Assembly: GCF_000280925.3 (NCBI RefSeq) | Contig: NZ_CP012109.1 | Coordinates: 992,001-1,056,000 of the forward strand | Length of the DNA stretch: 64,000 nucleotides | From: Myxococcus hansupus | GTDB lineage: Bacteria; Myxococcota; Myxococcia; Myxococcales; Myxococcaceae | Direction: 5' to 3' | Part shown: positions 53,830 to 63,040 of the stretch, piece by piece | Layout of the letters: every line of letters begins with the position of its first letter | How positions within the stretch are numbered: position 1 is the stretch's first letter | The notes under the pieces: generated by a model | The model's input: only the letters and a program-made list of their open reading frames with translations | What the model was told of the DNA's origin: nothing | Databases searched by the model: none | Position numbers and translations under genes: made by a program

Positions 53830-55455
53830 ATGACGAACGAGCTCCACAGGGAGGTCGCCCGGCGGCGCACCTTCGCGATCATCTCCCACCCCGACGCGGG
53901 CAAGACGACCCTCACCGAGAAGCTGCTGCTCTACGGCGGCGCCATCCACCTGGCCGGAAGCGTGAAGGCCAAGAAAGCGCGGCGGCACGCCACGTCCGAC
54001 TGGATGGAGCTGGAGAAGGAGCGCGGTATCTCCGTCACCTCGTCCGTCCTCCAGTTCAGCTACCGCGACCACGCGGTGAACCTGCTGGACACCCCGGGTC
54101 ACCAGGACTTCTCCGAGGACACCTACCGCACCCTGGCCGCGGCGGACGCGGCGGTGATGCTCATCGACGCCGCCAAAGGCGTGGAGCCGCAGACCAAGAA
54201 GCTCTTCAAGGTCTGCCGCCTGCGGGGCATCCCCATCTTCACCTTCGTCAACAAGCTGGACCGCTACGGCCGCGAGCCGTTGGAGTTGATGAACGAGCTG
54301 GAGCAGGTGCTCGGCATCCGCTCCTACCCGATGAACTGGCCCATTGGCATGGGGCCCGAGTTCCGCGGCGTCTACGACCGGCAGGCCCGCGTCGTTCACG
54401 TCTTCGCCGCCGAGGGCTCGCACGGCGAGTCGGAAGTGGCAGAGCGCTCCGTCTCCATCGACTCGGATGAAATCAAGACGGTCCTCACCGACACGGAGCT
54501 GGCGAAGCTGCACGAGGACATCGAACTGCTCGACATCGGCGGTGACGAGTTCACCCGCGAGAAGAGCGACGCGGGGCAGCTCACGCCCATGTTCTTCGGC
54601 AGCGCGATGACGAACTTCGGCGTGCGCCCCTTCCTGGACGCCTTCCTGGACCTGGCCCCCGCGCCCACGTCGCGCCAGACGACGCAGGGCGAGCGCGAGC
54701 CCACGAACCCGAAGTTCGCCGGCTTCGTCTTCAAGATTCAGGCGAACATGGACCCCGCGCACCGCGACCGCATCGCGTTCATGCGCGTGGTCAGCGGCCG
54801 TTACGTGAAGGGCATGAGCGCCTTCCACTCGCGCCTGGGCAAGGAAGTCCGTCTGGCCAAGCCGAGCCAGTTCATGGCCGCCGAGCGCACCTCCATCGAG
54901 GACGCGTGGCCGGGGGACGTCATCGGCCTGTTCGACCCGGGGCAGTACCGCATCGGCGACACGCTGGCGGAGGGCACGGGCGTGGAGTTCGAGGGCGTGC
55001 CCCGCTTCAGCCCGGAGTTCTTCGCCGTGGTCCGCAGCCGCGACCCGCTCCGCCGCAAGCAGATGGAGAAGGGCCTGGAGCAGCTCTCCGAGGAGGGCAC
55101 GGTCCAGATCTTCCAGCAGCTCCAGATGGGCATGAAGGACCCCATCGTCGGCGTGGTCGGCGCGCTCCAGTTCGAAGTGCTCCAGTACCGGTTGGAGCAC
55201 GAGTACGGGGCGAAGATCGCCCTGGACCGGCTCCCCTTCAGCCACGCGCGCTGGGTGGTGGGGCCCAACTTCGACCCCAAGTCGTTTGACTGGGAAGGAA
55301 ATCGCCAGACGGTGCAGGACCGGGACGGCCTGCCGCTGGTGCTCTTCCGGGACGACTGGGCGCTCCAGCACGCCGAGGACAAACACCCGGACCTGAAGTT
55401 CCTCTCGGAGGCCCCGCAGCTCCGGCAGGTCGCCGAGATGGTCCTGGGCTCCTGA
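53830..55455 (+). CDS. prfC: Peptide chain release factor 3
   Basis: This 541-residue translational GTPase recycles RF1/RF2 after termination. ATG 53830 gives the standard N-terminus. The G-domain motifs are SHPDAGKTTLTEKLL (P-loop), GISVTSS (switch I), DTPGHQDFSED (G3) and FVNKLDRYGREPLEL (G4). Domain II and the RF3 C-terminal domain (VGALQFEVLQYRLEHEYGA) follow. The DTPGHQDFSEDTYRTL wording is specific to RF3 rather than EF-G. It is followed by a hairpin terminator. Confidence 0.96.
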   Translation: MTNELHREVARRRTFAIISHPDAGKTTLTEKLLLYGGAIHLAGSVKAKKARRHATSDWMELEKERGISVTSSVLQFSYRDHAVNLLDTPGHQDFSEDTYRTLAAADAAVMLIDAAKGVEPQTKKLFKVCRLRGIPIFTFVNKLDRYGREPLELMNELEQVLGIRSYPMNWPIGMGPEFRGVYDRQARVVHVFAAEGSHGESEVAERSVSIDSDEIKTVLTDTELAKLHEDIELLDIGGDEFTREKSDAGQLTPMFFGSAMTNFGVRPFLDAFLDLAPAPTSRQTTQGEREPTNPKFAGFVFKIQANMDPAHRDRIAFMRVVSGRYVKGMSAFHSRLGKEVRLAKPSQFMAAERTSIEDAWPGDVIGLFDPGQYRIGDTLAEGTGVEFEGVPRFSPEFFAVVRSRDPLRRKQMEKGLEQLSEEGTVQIFQQLQMGMKDPIVGVVGALQFEVLQYRLEHEYGAKIALDRLPFSHARWVVGPNFDPKSFDWEGNRQTVQDRDGLPLVLFRDDWALQHAEDKHPDLKFLSEAPQLRQVAEMVLGS

Positions 55456-55480
55456 GTCCGGAAGGGCAGGGAAGACGGTT

Positions 55481-55507
55481 CCCCCACGATTGGACTTTCG
55501 TGGGGGG
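55481..55507 (+). terminator. Hairpin terminator after prfC
   Basis: CCCCCACGA (55481-55489) pairs with TCGTGGGGG (55498-55506) around an 8-nt loop, about 25 nt after the prfC stop. Confidence 0.6.
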
Positions 55508-55561
55508 CTCCGTTAATCGAAGGGGGCTTCGTTCGCGGCATCCGGCAGCCCGGCCCACTGC

Positions 55562-56008
55562 ATGTCAGAGCAGAACCTCTCACCTCACGAGGCTGTGCGC
55601 GCCTGGCGCGAGGGATGGCCCGTTCCGGCATCCCCCCAGGCATCGTTGGACCTGACGGCGCGGGCCTTTCATGCCCTGTGGGGCCGTGGCCATTCGACGC
55701 TGGGTGGGGTCACCCTGGTGGCCGTCTCGGAGCGCGTGCTCCAGGAGACGGCCAAGGTGCATCCTCACCTGTCGGCGGTCGTCGTCGGCCCGGAGGGGAT
55801 GCGTTTCGGGGCGCTGGACCCGGTCGCGGTGGGAGTCGACCCGGGGCGGCTGGAGGAATCGCTGGTGTTCCTGGTCGAGCAATGGCTGTGCATTCTGGGG
55901 GCGCTCACCGGAGAGGTGTTGTCCTCCGCGTTGGGTGAGTCACTGCTGGGTGAACGGGACCCCGCCGCGGCGTCGCGGACGGAGGCCGAGCCGGAGCGGT
56001 CGCGATGA
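55562..56008 (+). CDS. Conserved hypothetical protein upstream of a histidine kinase
   Basis: The protein has 148 residues. It begins MSEQNLSPHEAVRAWREG and has a central GGVTLVAVSERVLQETAKVH and a hydrophobic helix, LVFLVEQWLCILGALTGEVL. The tail is charged (ERDPAAASRTEAEPERSR). No known domain is certain. There is no obvious ribosome-binding site. Its stop overlaps the kinase start by ATGA, so it is likely translated with it and may modulate or sense for that kinase. Confidence 0.75.
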   Translation: MSEQNLSPHEAVRAWREGWPVPASPQASLDLTARAFHALWGRGHSTLGGVTLVAVSERVLQETAKVHPHLSAVVVGPEGMRFGALDPVAVGVDPGRLEESLVFLVEQWLCILGALTGEVLSSALGESLLGERDPAAASRTEAEPERSR

Positions 56009-57300
56009 AGGACCCCCTGAGTTCGGACGAGACCGCGCCCCTCTCTCGCGGCAGGCACCGCCAGGGCGGGCGCCAGCGAGAGCCCGCGCGCCGCTACCTG
56101 GCGCATGTCCACGAGGTCAGCCACTTCCTCAGTGTCACCGACAGCGTCGCGCGGAGCTTCTCCGTGTTGATGGAGCGCGTGTCCGGCTGGCTCCCCGTGC
56201 GCGCCGCGCTCCTGCTGGAGGGCGTGGATGCCCATGGGGCCTTCGTTCTGGATCGGCCGGTGGTCACGGCCTGGCAGCCCTCGGCGTCCGTCATGGCGCA
56301 CGCCGCCGCCGCGTATGCCTGGCTCGCGGGGCAGGAGCGGGTGTCGCTTCAGGGCCAGGAGGTTCCTCCGGGGCCCCACGTCGCGGCGCTCGCGCGGGTG
56401 CCAGGGGCCGTCACCCTTCCCCTGGTGTCGAAGGAGGGTGTCTTCGGCGCGCTCCACGTGGAGGCGGTGGGGCTGGAGGATGAGGGATTGGCCCTCCTGG
56501 ACGCGGTGGCGAACCTGCTCGCGGTGGCCCTGGCGAAGGAGCACGTCCTGCGCCGGGAGGTCCGGCTGCGCGAGCGGGCGGAGGCGCTCTTCCTCCAAGC
56601 ACAGGATGCCGTGCGGTGGCGCGATGAGCTGCTCACCGTCGTCTCCCACGACATCAAGACGCCGCTCCTCGCGGTGCGGATGAACGCGGAGATGATTCTG
56701 AATACCGGCACCGCTCCGGAGAAGGAGCACCGGCGGCGCCGCTACCTGGAAAACATCGTCCTGGCCGAGCAGCAGATGAGCAGCCTCATCGGCAACCTGT
56801 TGGACCGGGCGCGGCTGCGCGGAATGCCGATTCCGCTCGCGCTCCAACCTCAGCCGGTGGAGGCGTTGCTCCGCCAGTCCCTGGAGGTGCTCCGGCCGCT
56901 GGCGCTGGAGAAGGGGCAGACGCTGACGGTGGAGGTGCCGCCCGAGACGCCGTCGGTGCTGGCGGACCGCGAGCGCCTGGGCCAGGTGCTCGCGAACCTG
57001 GTGAGCAACGCCATCAAGTTCACCCCCCCGGGCGGCGTCATCACGGTGACGGCGCGGCTGGAGGCGGCGGGGCGGGTGCGCATCAGCGTGCGGGACTCCG
57101 GACCGGGGATTCCCGCCGGGGACACGCCGCACCTCTTCGAGCGCTTCTGGCGGGCCAGCCATTCACCGGGGCGCGGCACGGGGCTGGGGCTCAGCATCGC
57201 ATGGAGCCTGGTGGCCGCGCACGGCGGGACGCTCCTCGTGGAGAGCGAGGAGGGGCAGGGGAGCACCTTCCACTTCACCCTGCCCGTGGCCGCATTCTGA
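56005..57300 (+). CDS. GAF-domain sensor histidine kinase
   Basis: The protein has 431 residues. A basic N-terminal segment is followed by a GAF-like domain at about 35-180 (FSVLMERVSGWLPVRAALLL, GAVTLPLVSKEGVFGALHVE). HisKA has the phospho-acceptor His in LLTVVSHDIKTPLLAVRMN. The ATPase domain has LANLVSNAIKFTPPGG, DSGPGIPAGD and GTGLGLSIAW. There are no transmembrane segments. A response regulator is not adjacent. It is coupled to the small upstream gene. It ends 10 nt before the convergent hypothetical gene. Confidence 0.92.
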   Translation: MKDPLSSDETAPLSRGRHRQGGRQREPARRYLAHVHEVSHFLSVTDSVARSFSVLMERVSGWLPVRAALLLEGVDAHGAFVLDRPVVTAWQPSASVMAHAAAAYAWLAGQERVSLQGQEVPPGPHVAALARVPGAVTLPLVSKEGVFGALHVEAVGLEDEGLALLDAVANLLAVALAKEHVLRREVRLRERAEALFLQAQDAVRWRDELLTVVSHDIKTPLLAVRMNAEMILNTGTAPEKEHRRRRYLENIVLAEQQMSSLIGNLLDRARLRGMPIPLALQPQPVEALLRQSLEVLRPLALEKGQTLTVEVPPETPSVLADRERLGQVLANLVSNAIKFTPPGGVITVTARLEAAGRVRISVRDSGPGIPAGDTPHLFERFWRASHSPGRGTGLGLSIAWSLVAAHGGTLLVESEEGQGSTFHFTLPVAAF

Positions 57301-57309
57301 GACGCGGTC

Positions 57310-57852
57310 CTACTTGTGCACGCCGACGGTGCCGCCGCGGAAGGCGGAGTCGCGCAGCACGAGCCCCTCCTTGCACAGGCGCGCCGTCTTGGCGCCCACG
57401 AAGAAGCCCTTGGGGTCGCTCCGGCGGTGCGACTTCTTGATGTACTCCTCGATTTCGAGGAACAGGCGCCGGAACTTGTCGGGGGCCGCGTTCTTCCGGC
57501 CCGTCTGGGCGGTGATGTCCAGCTCGGCCCACATCTTCCCGCTGAGCAGCTCCCCCTCCTCGTTGAGGCGGCTGCGCTCCATGAAGATGACGGGCGAGCG
57601 CACCTCGTCGATGCGCCAGAAGCCCTTGTCCTTGCCGCGCTTCACCTTGTCGACGATGGCCGCGCCCAGCTCCGAGGCCACCATGTAGAGGTCCTCGGGG
57701 GGCAGCCGCTCCATGTTCTCCATGTTCGCGCGGAAGGTCTCCCAGTCCGGGGGGACGCGCGAGGGGTACACCTCCAGGACGAAGCGCTCCAGGAAGCGGA
57801 AGAAGGCGAGTTCGTCGTCGGGGGACATGAAGAACTGAATGACGTTGGCCAT
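57310..57852 (-). CDS. Conserved hypothetical protein
   Basis: The protein has 180 residues, with ATG 57852 and GAGGG upstream. It begins MANVIQFFMSPDDELAFFRF, and RLPPEDLYMVASELGAAIVD and a C-terminal SHRRSDPKGFFVGAKTARLC are noticeable. It is mixed alpha/beta with no signal peptide or membrane segment. The family is not recognised with confidence; it looks like a myxobacterial soluble protein. It is divergent from the M32 gene with only 58 nt between starts, so promoters must overlap. Confidence 0.78.
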   Translation of the reverse strand: MANVIQFFMSPDDELAFFRFLERFVLEVYPSRVPPDWETFRANMENMERLPPEDLYMVASELGAAIVDKVKRGKDKGFWRIDEVRSPVIFMERSRLNEEGELLSGKMWAELDITAQTGRKNAAPDKFRRLFLEIEEYIKKSHRRSDPKGFFVGAKTARLCKEGLVLRDSAFRGGTVGVHK

Positions 57853-57910
57853 CGCGCAGCCCTCATACTCCCGAGTGCGTCTTCCGCGATAGTGCGCCGC
57901 GAAGCGGGCT

Positions 57911-59416
57911 ATGACTCCGGGCATGGATACCTGGCTGCTTTCCCGGATGCAGGAGCTTCGCGACCTTCAGGGCCTCATTGGCCTGGCCACGTGGGACATG
58001 GAGACGTACCTGCCCTCCAAGGCGGGTCCGGCGCGCTCCCACCAGCTCTCCACCCTGCAGGGGCTGCACCACGAGCGCCTGGTGGACCCCCGGCTGGGGG
58101 ACGCCCTGGCCCAGGCGGCCACCCAGAAAGGCTTGTCCGACGACGCGCGGGCCATGGTGGCGGTGCTGACGCGGGAGCGGGAGCGGGAGGTGCGGGTCCC
58201 CGCGCCCCTGGTGAAGGCGCTCGCCGGGGCGGTCAGCGACGCCATCCCCGCCTGGCGGGAAGCCCGGCAGGCGAGGCGCTTCGCCGTGTTCCAGCCCGCG
58301 CTCCAGCGCCTGATGTCGCTGCGCCGCGAGCAGGCGGACGCCTACGGCCATGACGGAGAGCGGTACGACGCGCTGCTGGAGGGGCATGAGCCCGGCATGC
58401 GCGTGGCGCGGCTCACCCCGGTGCTGTCCGCGCTGCGCGAGCACCTCATCCCCATGGTGGGCAAGCTCAGCGCGGTGAGCCGGCCGGTGGCGCCCTTCCT
58501 GATGGGGCGGCACTACGACAAGGACGCCCAGTGGGCCTTCACCCTGCGCTTGTTGAAGGACTTCGGGTTCGATCTGGAGGCGGGCCGGCAGGACTTGAGC
58601 ATCCACCCCTTCACCGGGGGGACGCATCCCTTGGACGTGCGGCTGACCACGCACGTGGACACGGCCACGCCGTTCCCCGCCATCTTCAGCACCATCCACG
58701 AGGTGGGCCACGGCCTGTATGAACAGGGCTTCTCCCCCGAGCACCACCGCACCCCGCTGGCCGCCGCGCCCTCCATGGGCCTGCACGAGTCCCAGTCCCG
58801 GCTGTGGGAGAACATGGTGGGCCGCAGCCTGCCGTTCTGGCGGCACTACTTCCCCATGCTGCGCGCGGCCTTCCCGGAGGCGCTGTCCGGCACGGACGTG
58901 GAGGGCTTCCACGCCGCGGTGAACGCCGTGGGCCCGTCGCTCATCCGCATCGAGTCGGACGAGGTGACGTACAACCTGCACATCGCGCTGCGCTACGAGC
59001 TGGAGCTGCTGTTGGTGCGCGATGAGTTGCCGGTGGAGGACCTGCCCGCCGCGTGGAACGCGCGCATGGAGAAGTACCTGGGCGTCACCCCGCCAGATGA
59101 CACGCAGGGCGTGCTCCAGGACATCCACTGGGCCTGGGGCGAGCTGGGCTACTTCCCCACGTACTCCCTGGGCAACCTCTACGCGGCGTCGCTCTACCGC
59201 GCGGCGAAGCGGGACCTGCCGGACTTGGAGGCGCAGTTCGGCCGTGGCGAGCTGCTTCCCCTGCGGGACTGGCTGCGCACGCACGTGCACCAGCACGGCT
59301 TCCGTCTCTCCGCGGAGGAGCGCGTGAAGCAAGTGACGGGACAGGGCCTCACGGACACCGACTTCCTGGCGTACCTGCGCGAGAAGTACGGCGCGCTCTA
59401 TGGCGTCTCGCTTTGA
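57911..59416 (+). CDS. M32 family metallocarboxypeptidase (Taq-type)
   Basis: The protein has 501 residues from ATG 57911; ATG 57923 is an alternative start. The early region (LIGLATWDMETYLP) is the conserved family N-terminus. Zinc ligands are in FSTIHEVGHGLYEQG (HExxH), with the downstream Glu in GLHESQSRLWENMVGR. ESDEVTYNLHIALRYELE and the C-terminal YFPTYSLGNLYAASLY are also conserved. The enzyme removes C-terminal residues from peptides in the cytoplasm. Length matches the family (about 500). Confidence 0.95.
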   Translation: MTPGMDTWLLSRMQELRDLQGLIGLATWDMETYLPSKAGPARSHQLSTLQGLHHERLVDPRLGDALAQAATQKGLSDDARAMVAVLTREREREVRVPAPLVKALAGAVSDAIPAWREARQARRFAVFQPALQRLMSLRREQADAYGHDGERYDALLEGHEPGMRVARLTPVLSALREHLIPMVGKLSAVSRPVAPFLMGRHYDKDAQWAFTLRLLKDFGFDLEAGRQDLSIHPFTGGTHPLDVRLTTHVDTATPFPAIFSTIHEVGHGLYEQGFSPEHHRTPLAAAPSMGLHESQSRLWENMVGRSLPFWRHYFPMLRAAFPEALSGTDVEGFHAAVNAVGPSLIRIESDEVTYNLHIALRYELELLLVRDELPVEDLPAAWNARMEKYLGVTPPDDTQGVLQDIHWAWGELGYFPTYSLGNLYAASLYRAAKRDLPDLEAQFGRGELLPLRDWLRTHVHQHGFRLSAEERVKQVTGQGLTDTDFLAYLREKYGALYGVSL

Positions 59417-59588
59417 GCGAGATGCCGAACGCTGGCTTTCGTCCGGCCCCAGGCGCGCTTAGGTGAGGGCGGCGGCGCGCGATGTTTCATCGCGTGCCCC
59501 CGTCGTACGCTGCGTGGTAGCTGGTGTCGCAGTTATCAGTGGGGGCGGCCACGTCTGGCCTCCCGGCGCTGGACGTGGAGACCTCTGA

Positions 59589-60197
59589 ATGGCGTCGCAG
59601 GCCATCCCAAAGAAAGTGCTGTGGGTGTTGCTGTTCTGGCTCGCAGTCCCCCTCGTCGTGGTGGCGTACCTCTTCGTGGGCCCACGCCTGTGGCCGCCCG
59701 CGGAGCCAGGGAACATCCCGAGTCCGACGCTGGCGCGGCTGCTCAACGAGAGCATCGAGAAGGCAATCTCCCAGATGAATCCCAACTGGTCTCCGGGGCT
59801 CATCCCGGAAGCCGCGGCCAATACCCGGACGTTCCTGGGCGAGGTCTCCGAGGTGGTCGCCCGTTGCAGCATGGGCCCTCGTGAGCCTGGTCAGAAGTGG
59901 AACAAGCTGGAGTACCACCTGACCCGCGTCGATGGCGTTCGTTACAAGCCCATCTACACGGGCATCCGGTGCGGTCGCTCGTCGCTCATCTACCGCGCCG
60001 TCTTCAAGGACGGGCAGGTCGCCGAGGCCTATACGGACGGGAGCGAGCGGCAGCGCCCGGTGGAGGACGTTCGCGGCATCGTGCGCGAGTTCGGCAAGAG
60101 CGTGACCTGGTCGGACAGGGACTACCACCCGCAGCGCTATTACCCGCCTCCGCCGACGTCCCCATCGCGGGCGGACATCGAGAAGCAGTGGGAGTAG
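59589..60197 (+). CDS. Hypothetical membrane-anchored protein
   Basis: The protein has 202 residues, with GGAG upstream of ATG 59589. A single hydrophobic segment near the N-terminus (VLWVLLFWLAVPLVVVAYLF) anchors it. The remaining domain is predicted periplasmic or extracytoplasmic and has two widely spaced Cys (VARCSMG and GIRCGRS). It ends in a Pro/Tyr-rich stretch (YHPQRYYPPPPTSPS). The family is not recognised. It is flanked by gaps of 172 and 223 nt in which I see no gene. Confidence 0.7.
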   Translation: MASQAIPKKVLWVLLFWLAVPLVVVAYLFVGPRLWPPAEPGNIPSPTLARLLNESIEKAISQMNPNWSPGLIPEAAANTRTFLGEVSEVVARCSMGPREPGQKWNKLEYHLTRVDGVRYKPIYTGIRCGRSSLIYRAVFKDGQVAEAYTDGSERQRPVEDVRGIVREFGKSVTWSDRDYHPQRYYPPPPTSPSRADIEKQWE

Positions 60198-60420
60198 CCG
60201 CTCACCCCACGGGCTTCAGGAGCCAGTGCGTGTCCACGCTCCAGCCAAGGAACCTCCGGCTGGGCAGTTGAAGGCTGGCTCAATGGGCGTCTCACGACAG
60301 GGAGGTGCGCGGGACGGCGCGACCGCCAAATTGGGCGTGCCACGACGGGCATTCCGCGAAGCCCTGACCTCGTAGCAGCGCCTTGTCGGGCCCGTGGTGC
60401 GCCTCTACTGTGCACGCATC

Positions 60421-60777
60421 ATGAGGACCGTGGATGAATGGAAGGCGACGCTGCGCGCGGCGTTGAAGGAGGCAATGCGGGCTCGGAATCCTCCCGCCGC
60501 GGCGGTGCTTCGGGAGACGCTCGCCGCCATCGACAATGCCGAGGCGCCCGCGCTGAGCACGGCGCCAAGCGCCACCGATGGCACGTTCGCTGGAAGTGTC
60601 GGAGGACTCGGGAGCGGGGAAGTGCCCCGGTTGGTCTTGTCGCCGGAGTCGGTGCAGGCGCTCGTCCAGCGCGAAATCCAGGAGCGGCAGGAGGCGGTGG
60701 ACCTCTATGTCAAACTGGGGAAGCACGACGAGGCCCGCGGCCTGAAGGCGCAGTTGGACGTCCTCCTGGCGCTGTGA
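60421..60777 (+). CDS. GatB/YqeY-domain protein
   Basis: The protein has 118 residues from ATG 60421. WKATLRAALKEAMRARNPPA and LRETLAAIDNAEA match the helical YqeY N-terminal half. VQREIQERQEAVDLYVKLGKHDEARGLKAQLDVLL matches the C-terminal half. The family is about 148 residues, so this one is somewhat short and has a Gly/Ser insert (GTFAGSVGGLGSGE). YqeY-type domains resemble the GatB tail that binds tRNA; the function of stand-alone forms is unclear. Confidence 0.82.
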   Translation: MRTVDEWKATLRAALKEAMRARNPPAAAVLRETLAAIDNAEAPALSTAPSATDGTFAGSVGGLGSGEVPRLVLSPESVQALVQREIQERQEAVDLYVKLGKHDEARGLKAQLDVLLAL

Positions 60778-60919
60778 GCGGGCCATCGCCCCGGTTCGGC
60801 TTTGATGCGTGAGGTCTCCCCCTCGCGCTCCCATCCCGGCGGGCGGCGCCCTTCCTGGTAGGAATTGCCACACGCTCCGATTGCGCCCTGTGTGGCTTGA
60901 GCGTCGGCCTGTCTTGAAG

Positions 60920-60953
60920 GGGCGCGGAAGGGGACTCTTCGCCCTCCGCGCCC
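60920..60953 (-). terminator. Hairpin terminator after the small lipoprotein gene
   Basis: GGGCGCGGA (60920-60928) pairs with TCCGCGCCC (60945-60953). On the minus strand it begins 11 nt after the stop at 60964 and is also downstream of the plus-strand YqeY gene. Confidence 0.6.
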
Positions 60954-60963
60954 AGGTGTGGAT

Positions 60964-61251
60964 TTAGGGCTCCGGGCCGATGTCCCCGGTGTCGATGCAC
61001 ATCCAGGGGCACTCCGCGAGGCAGGCTTCAAAAGCCATTGCGTGCGTATTCATGCCGCCGGCACAGGCCGCGGGCCACGCGTAGGGATACTGGTAGCCGC
61101 GATAGCCACACTCGAAATAGGCATACACACAGGACTGCTCCAACTCCTGGGTTGCCTCGGCCGGGGCCCGTTCTTCTTGCGGCTGGCCGCCACAGCCCAC
61201 CCACGACACGAGCCCTGCCACCAAACCCACTGCGATGCGTCCCATCTTCAT
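60964..61251 (-). CDS. Small Cys-rich lipoprotein
   Basis: The protein has 95 residues, with AAGGAGG a few bases before the ATG at 61251. The signal ends in lipobox SWVGCGG (Cys20). The mature part has an Ala/Glu/Gln linker, then six cysteines with aromatic residues (QSCVYAYFECGYRGYQYPYAW, then AECPWMC). The pattern suggests disulfides. Function is unknown. It is divergent from the SGNH-type lipoprotein gene. Confidence 0.78.
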   Translation of the reverse strand: MKMGRIAVGLVAGLVSWVGCGGQPQEERAPAEATQELEQSCVYAYFECGYRGYQYPYAWPAACAGGMNTHAMAFEACLAECPWMCIDTGDIGPEP

Positions 61252-61368
61252 CCGTGCCTCCTTGGCAGAGGCCCCAGGATGTCTGAAGTGACGGCTTCCG
61301 GTCTATTCTGGATTGGCAGTGATGGCCGGTAGGATGGTGACGCAGTTTTCGCGATGAGGACCTGCACC

Positions 61369-62571
61369 ATGAACGCACCACGATGGAGGCCGTGCGCCCT
61401 CCTGGTTGTTTCCCTGGGACTGGCGTGTGCCGAGTCTTCCAACCAGGACCTTTCCGAGGAGGAGCTCCCGGAGGTGTCCGACTCGGGCGTCCTCCCTCCG
61501 GAAGGAGGGCCCACGGACCCGGATGCAAGGGAGGAGGACGCGGGGGCGCCCGACACGGATGCGCCCCTCACGCGCGCCCGGGTCTTCTTCTCTGGCCACA
61601 GCCTGCTCGACAACCCCATGCCGGACCACTTCGCCAGCATCGCGACAGGCCGGGGCAAGGACTTCAATTGGAACCAGCAGAACGTGATTGGTTCGCCCAT
61701 GCGGGTCCGGACCTGGGGCAACGGCGCATGGGCCGGGTACCGCCAGGGCAAGAACCGCGTGGGCACCAACATGAACGTGGTTCAGGAACTCCTGTCGCCA
61801 CAGACGTTGGGCCCTGGCGAGAAGTACGACACGCTCCTCATCACCGAGCGGCACGATTTGCTGGGCACCATCGAGTGGGAGAACACCGTCGGCTACCTGC
61901 GGCACTTCCACGACCGGCTCGTCGCGGGGAATCCGCAATCCGTGACGTATTTCTATCACACGTGGTTGGACATCAATAAGAACAGCCCCGCCCAGTGGAT
62001 TGCCTACGAGAAGAACGCTCGCGTGGCCTGGGAGTGTGTGTCTTCCAAGGTCAACCTCACGTTGCAGGCCGATGGCCGAACGGACCGCGTGGTCGCGCTC
62101 CCCGGGAGCACGGCGCTGGTTGACCTGGTGGAGCGCGTCATCGCGAACGAGGTGCCGGGCATCACCGGCACGACGTCGCAGAAGCTGAACGTGCTCTTCA
62201 GCGACAACGTCCACCTGACGCCGCTGGGCTCCTACTTCATGGCCGCGGTCCACCACGCATCCGTGTTCCGGGAGTCCCCGGAGGGCGCGCCAGGGCCCTC
62301 GGGCGCGAACGCGGCGACCGTCCAGTCGCTCCAGCGCATCGCGTGGAACTTCGTCAGCGCGTACTACGCGCAGCCCGGCGCCGGTGAGCGGACGATGGCG
62401 GACTGCCGCACGCGCATTCCTCGGGATGTCTGCCCTGGCTTCTGGGAGCTGTTGGGGCGGCCCGGCAACACCTCGGGTTGCCAGCGCTACTTCGGCAACG
62501 CGACGCCGGGCTCCGGGGGAAATCCCTTCGTCTGGCCCGACCCGAACTGGCAGCCGCTGCCCCCTCCGTAG
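61369..62571 (+). CDS. SGNH-hydrolase-like lipoprotein
   Basis: The protein has 400 residues from ATG 61369 with GAGGAC upstream (ATG 61354 is in frame). The signal ends in lipobox LGLAC (Cys20). An acidic Pro/Asp-rich linker (about 22-68) leads to a domain beginning ARVFFSGHSLLDNPMPDHF. This resembles SGNH block I with GHS in place of GDS. A late SDNVHLTPLGSYFMA supplies a DxxH that fits block V. It probably acts on surface or extracellular esters or glycans. The assignment rests on two motifs. Confidence 0.75.
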   Translation: MNAPRWRPCALLVVSLGLACAESSNQDLSEEELPEVSDSGVLPPEGGPTDPDAREEDAGAPDTDAPLTRARVFFSGHSLLDNPMPDHFASIATGRGKDFNWNQQNVIGSPMRVRTWGNGAWAGYRQGKNRVGTNMNVVQELLSPQTLGPGEKYDTLLITERHDLLGTIEWENTVGYLRHFHDRLVAGNPQSVTYFYHTWLDINKNSPAQWIAYEKNARVAWECVSSKVNLTLQADGRTDRVVALPGSTALVDLVERVIANEVPGITGTTSQKLNVLFSDNVHLTPLGSYFMAAVHHASVFRESPEGAPGPSGANAATVQSLQRIAWNFVSAYYAQPGAGERTMADCRTRIPRDVCPGFWELLGRPGNTSGCQRYFGNATPGSGGNPFVWPDPNWQPLPPP

Positions 62572-62584
62572 TCAGGGGACGGCG

Positions 62585-62941
62585 TCAGTACGAGAACAGC
62601 AGCGGCCTGCACGCTCGCGCCAGTTGGAGCGCATCCCGCGCGAGCGTGTAGGAGTCCCGGTCCTCGGCGTCCAGCCACGCGGCCCGGGCCACGAGGTTGG
62701 CCATCTCGAAGCACAGGCTGGCCGTGCGCCGGGCCAGCCGGCTCTCCTTCTGGAGCGCGCGGGCGTTCAGCTCACACAGTTCGGCACACTGGCGGAGCAG
62801 GCGTACCACCTCGCCGGACACGGGCTCCCCGCGTTCCACACGGCGGGCCATGCCGGTTTCGCAAGACACCTGACACTGGAGGCTGGCGGCGATGCACCGG
62901 GACACATCCGCGTGCGCACCACCGATTCGTGCAGCCAGCAT
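62585..62941 (-). CDS. Small Cys-containing helical protein (DUF326-like pattern)
   Basis: The protein has 118 residues; ATG 62941 has GGAGGAGG six bases upstream. A longer start adds an unsupported leader. Cysteines occur as CIAASLQCQVSC, LLRQCAELC, SLCFEMA and ARACRPL, spaced as on helix faces. This recalls four-helix-bundle metal-storage proteins of the DUF326/Csp type, but the CxxxC density is lower than in copper-storage proteins. No signal peptide is seen. It is convergent with the SGNH-like lipoprotein gene. Confidence 0.68.
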   Translation of the reverse strand: MLAARIGGAHADVSRCIAASLQCQVSCETGMARRVERGEPVSGEVVRLLRQCAELCELNARALQKESRLARRTASLCFEMANLVARAAWLDAEDRDSYTLARDALQLARACRPLLFSY

Positions 62942-63040
62942 CGAGGCCTCCTCCATCCAGAGTAATAGCAAAGTTATGCATGAGGCGTCTGACGGCAACT
63001 CGAAGTGGGGGGCCCTCCGGTACGTGCTAATCGATGGGGC

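Noticed and set aside
59487-60128. Minus-strand open frame opposite the membrane-anchored hypothetical gene
   Set aside because: The plus-strand gene has a ribosome-binding site and a membrane anchor; the minus frame has neither.
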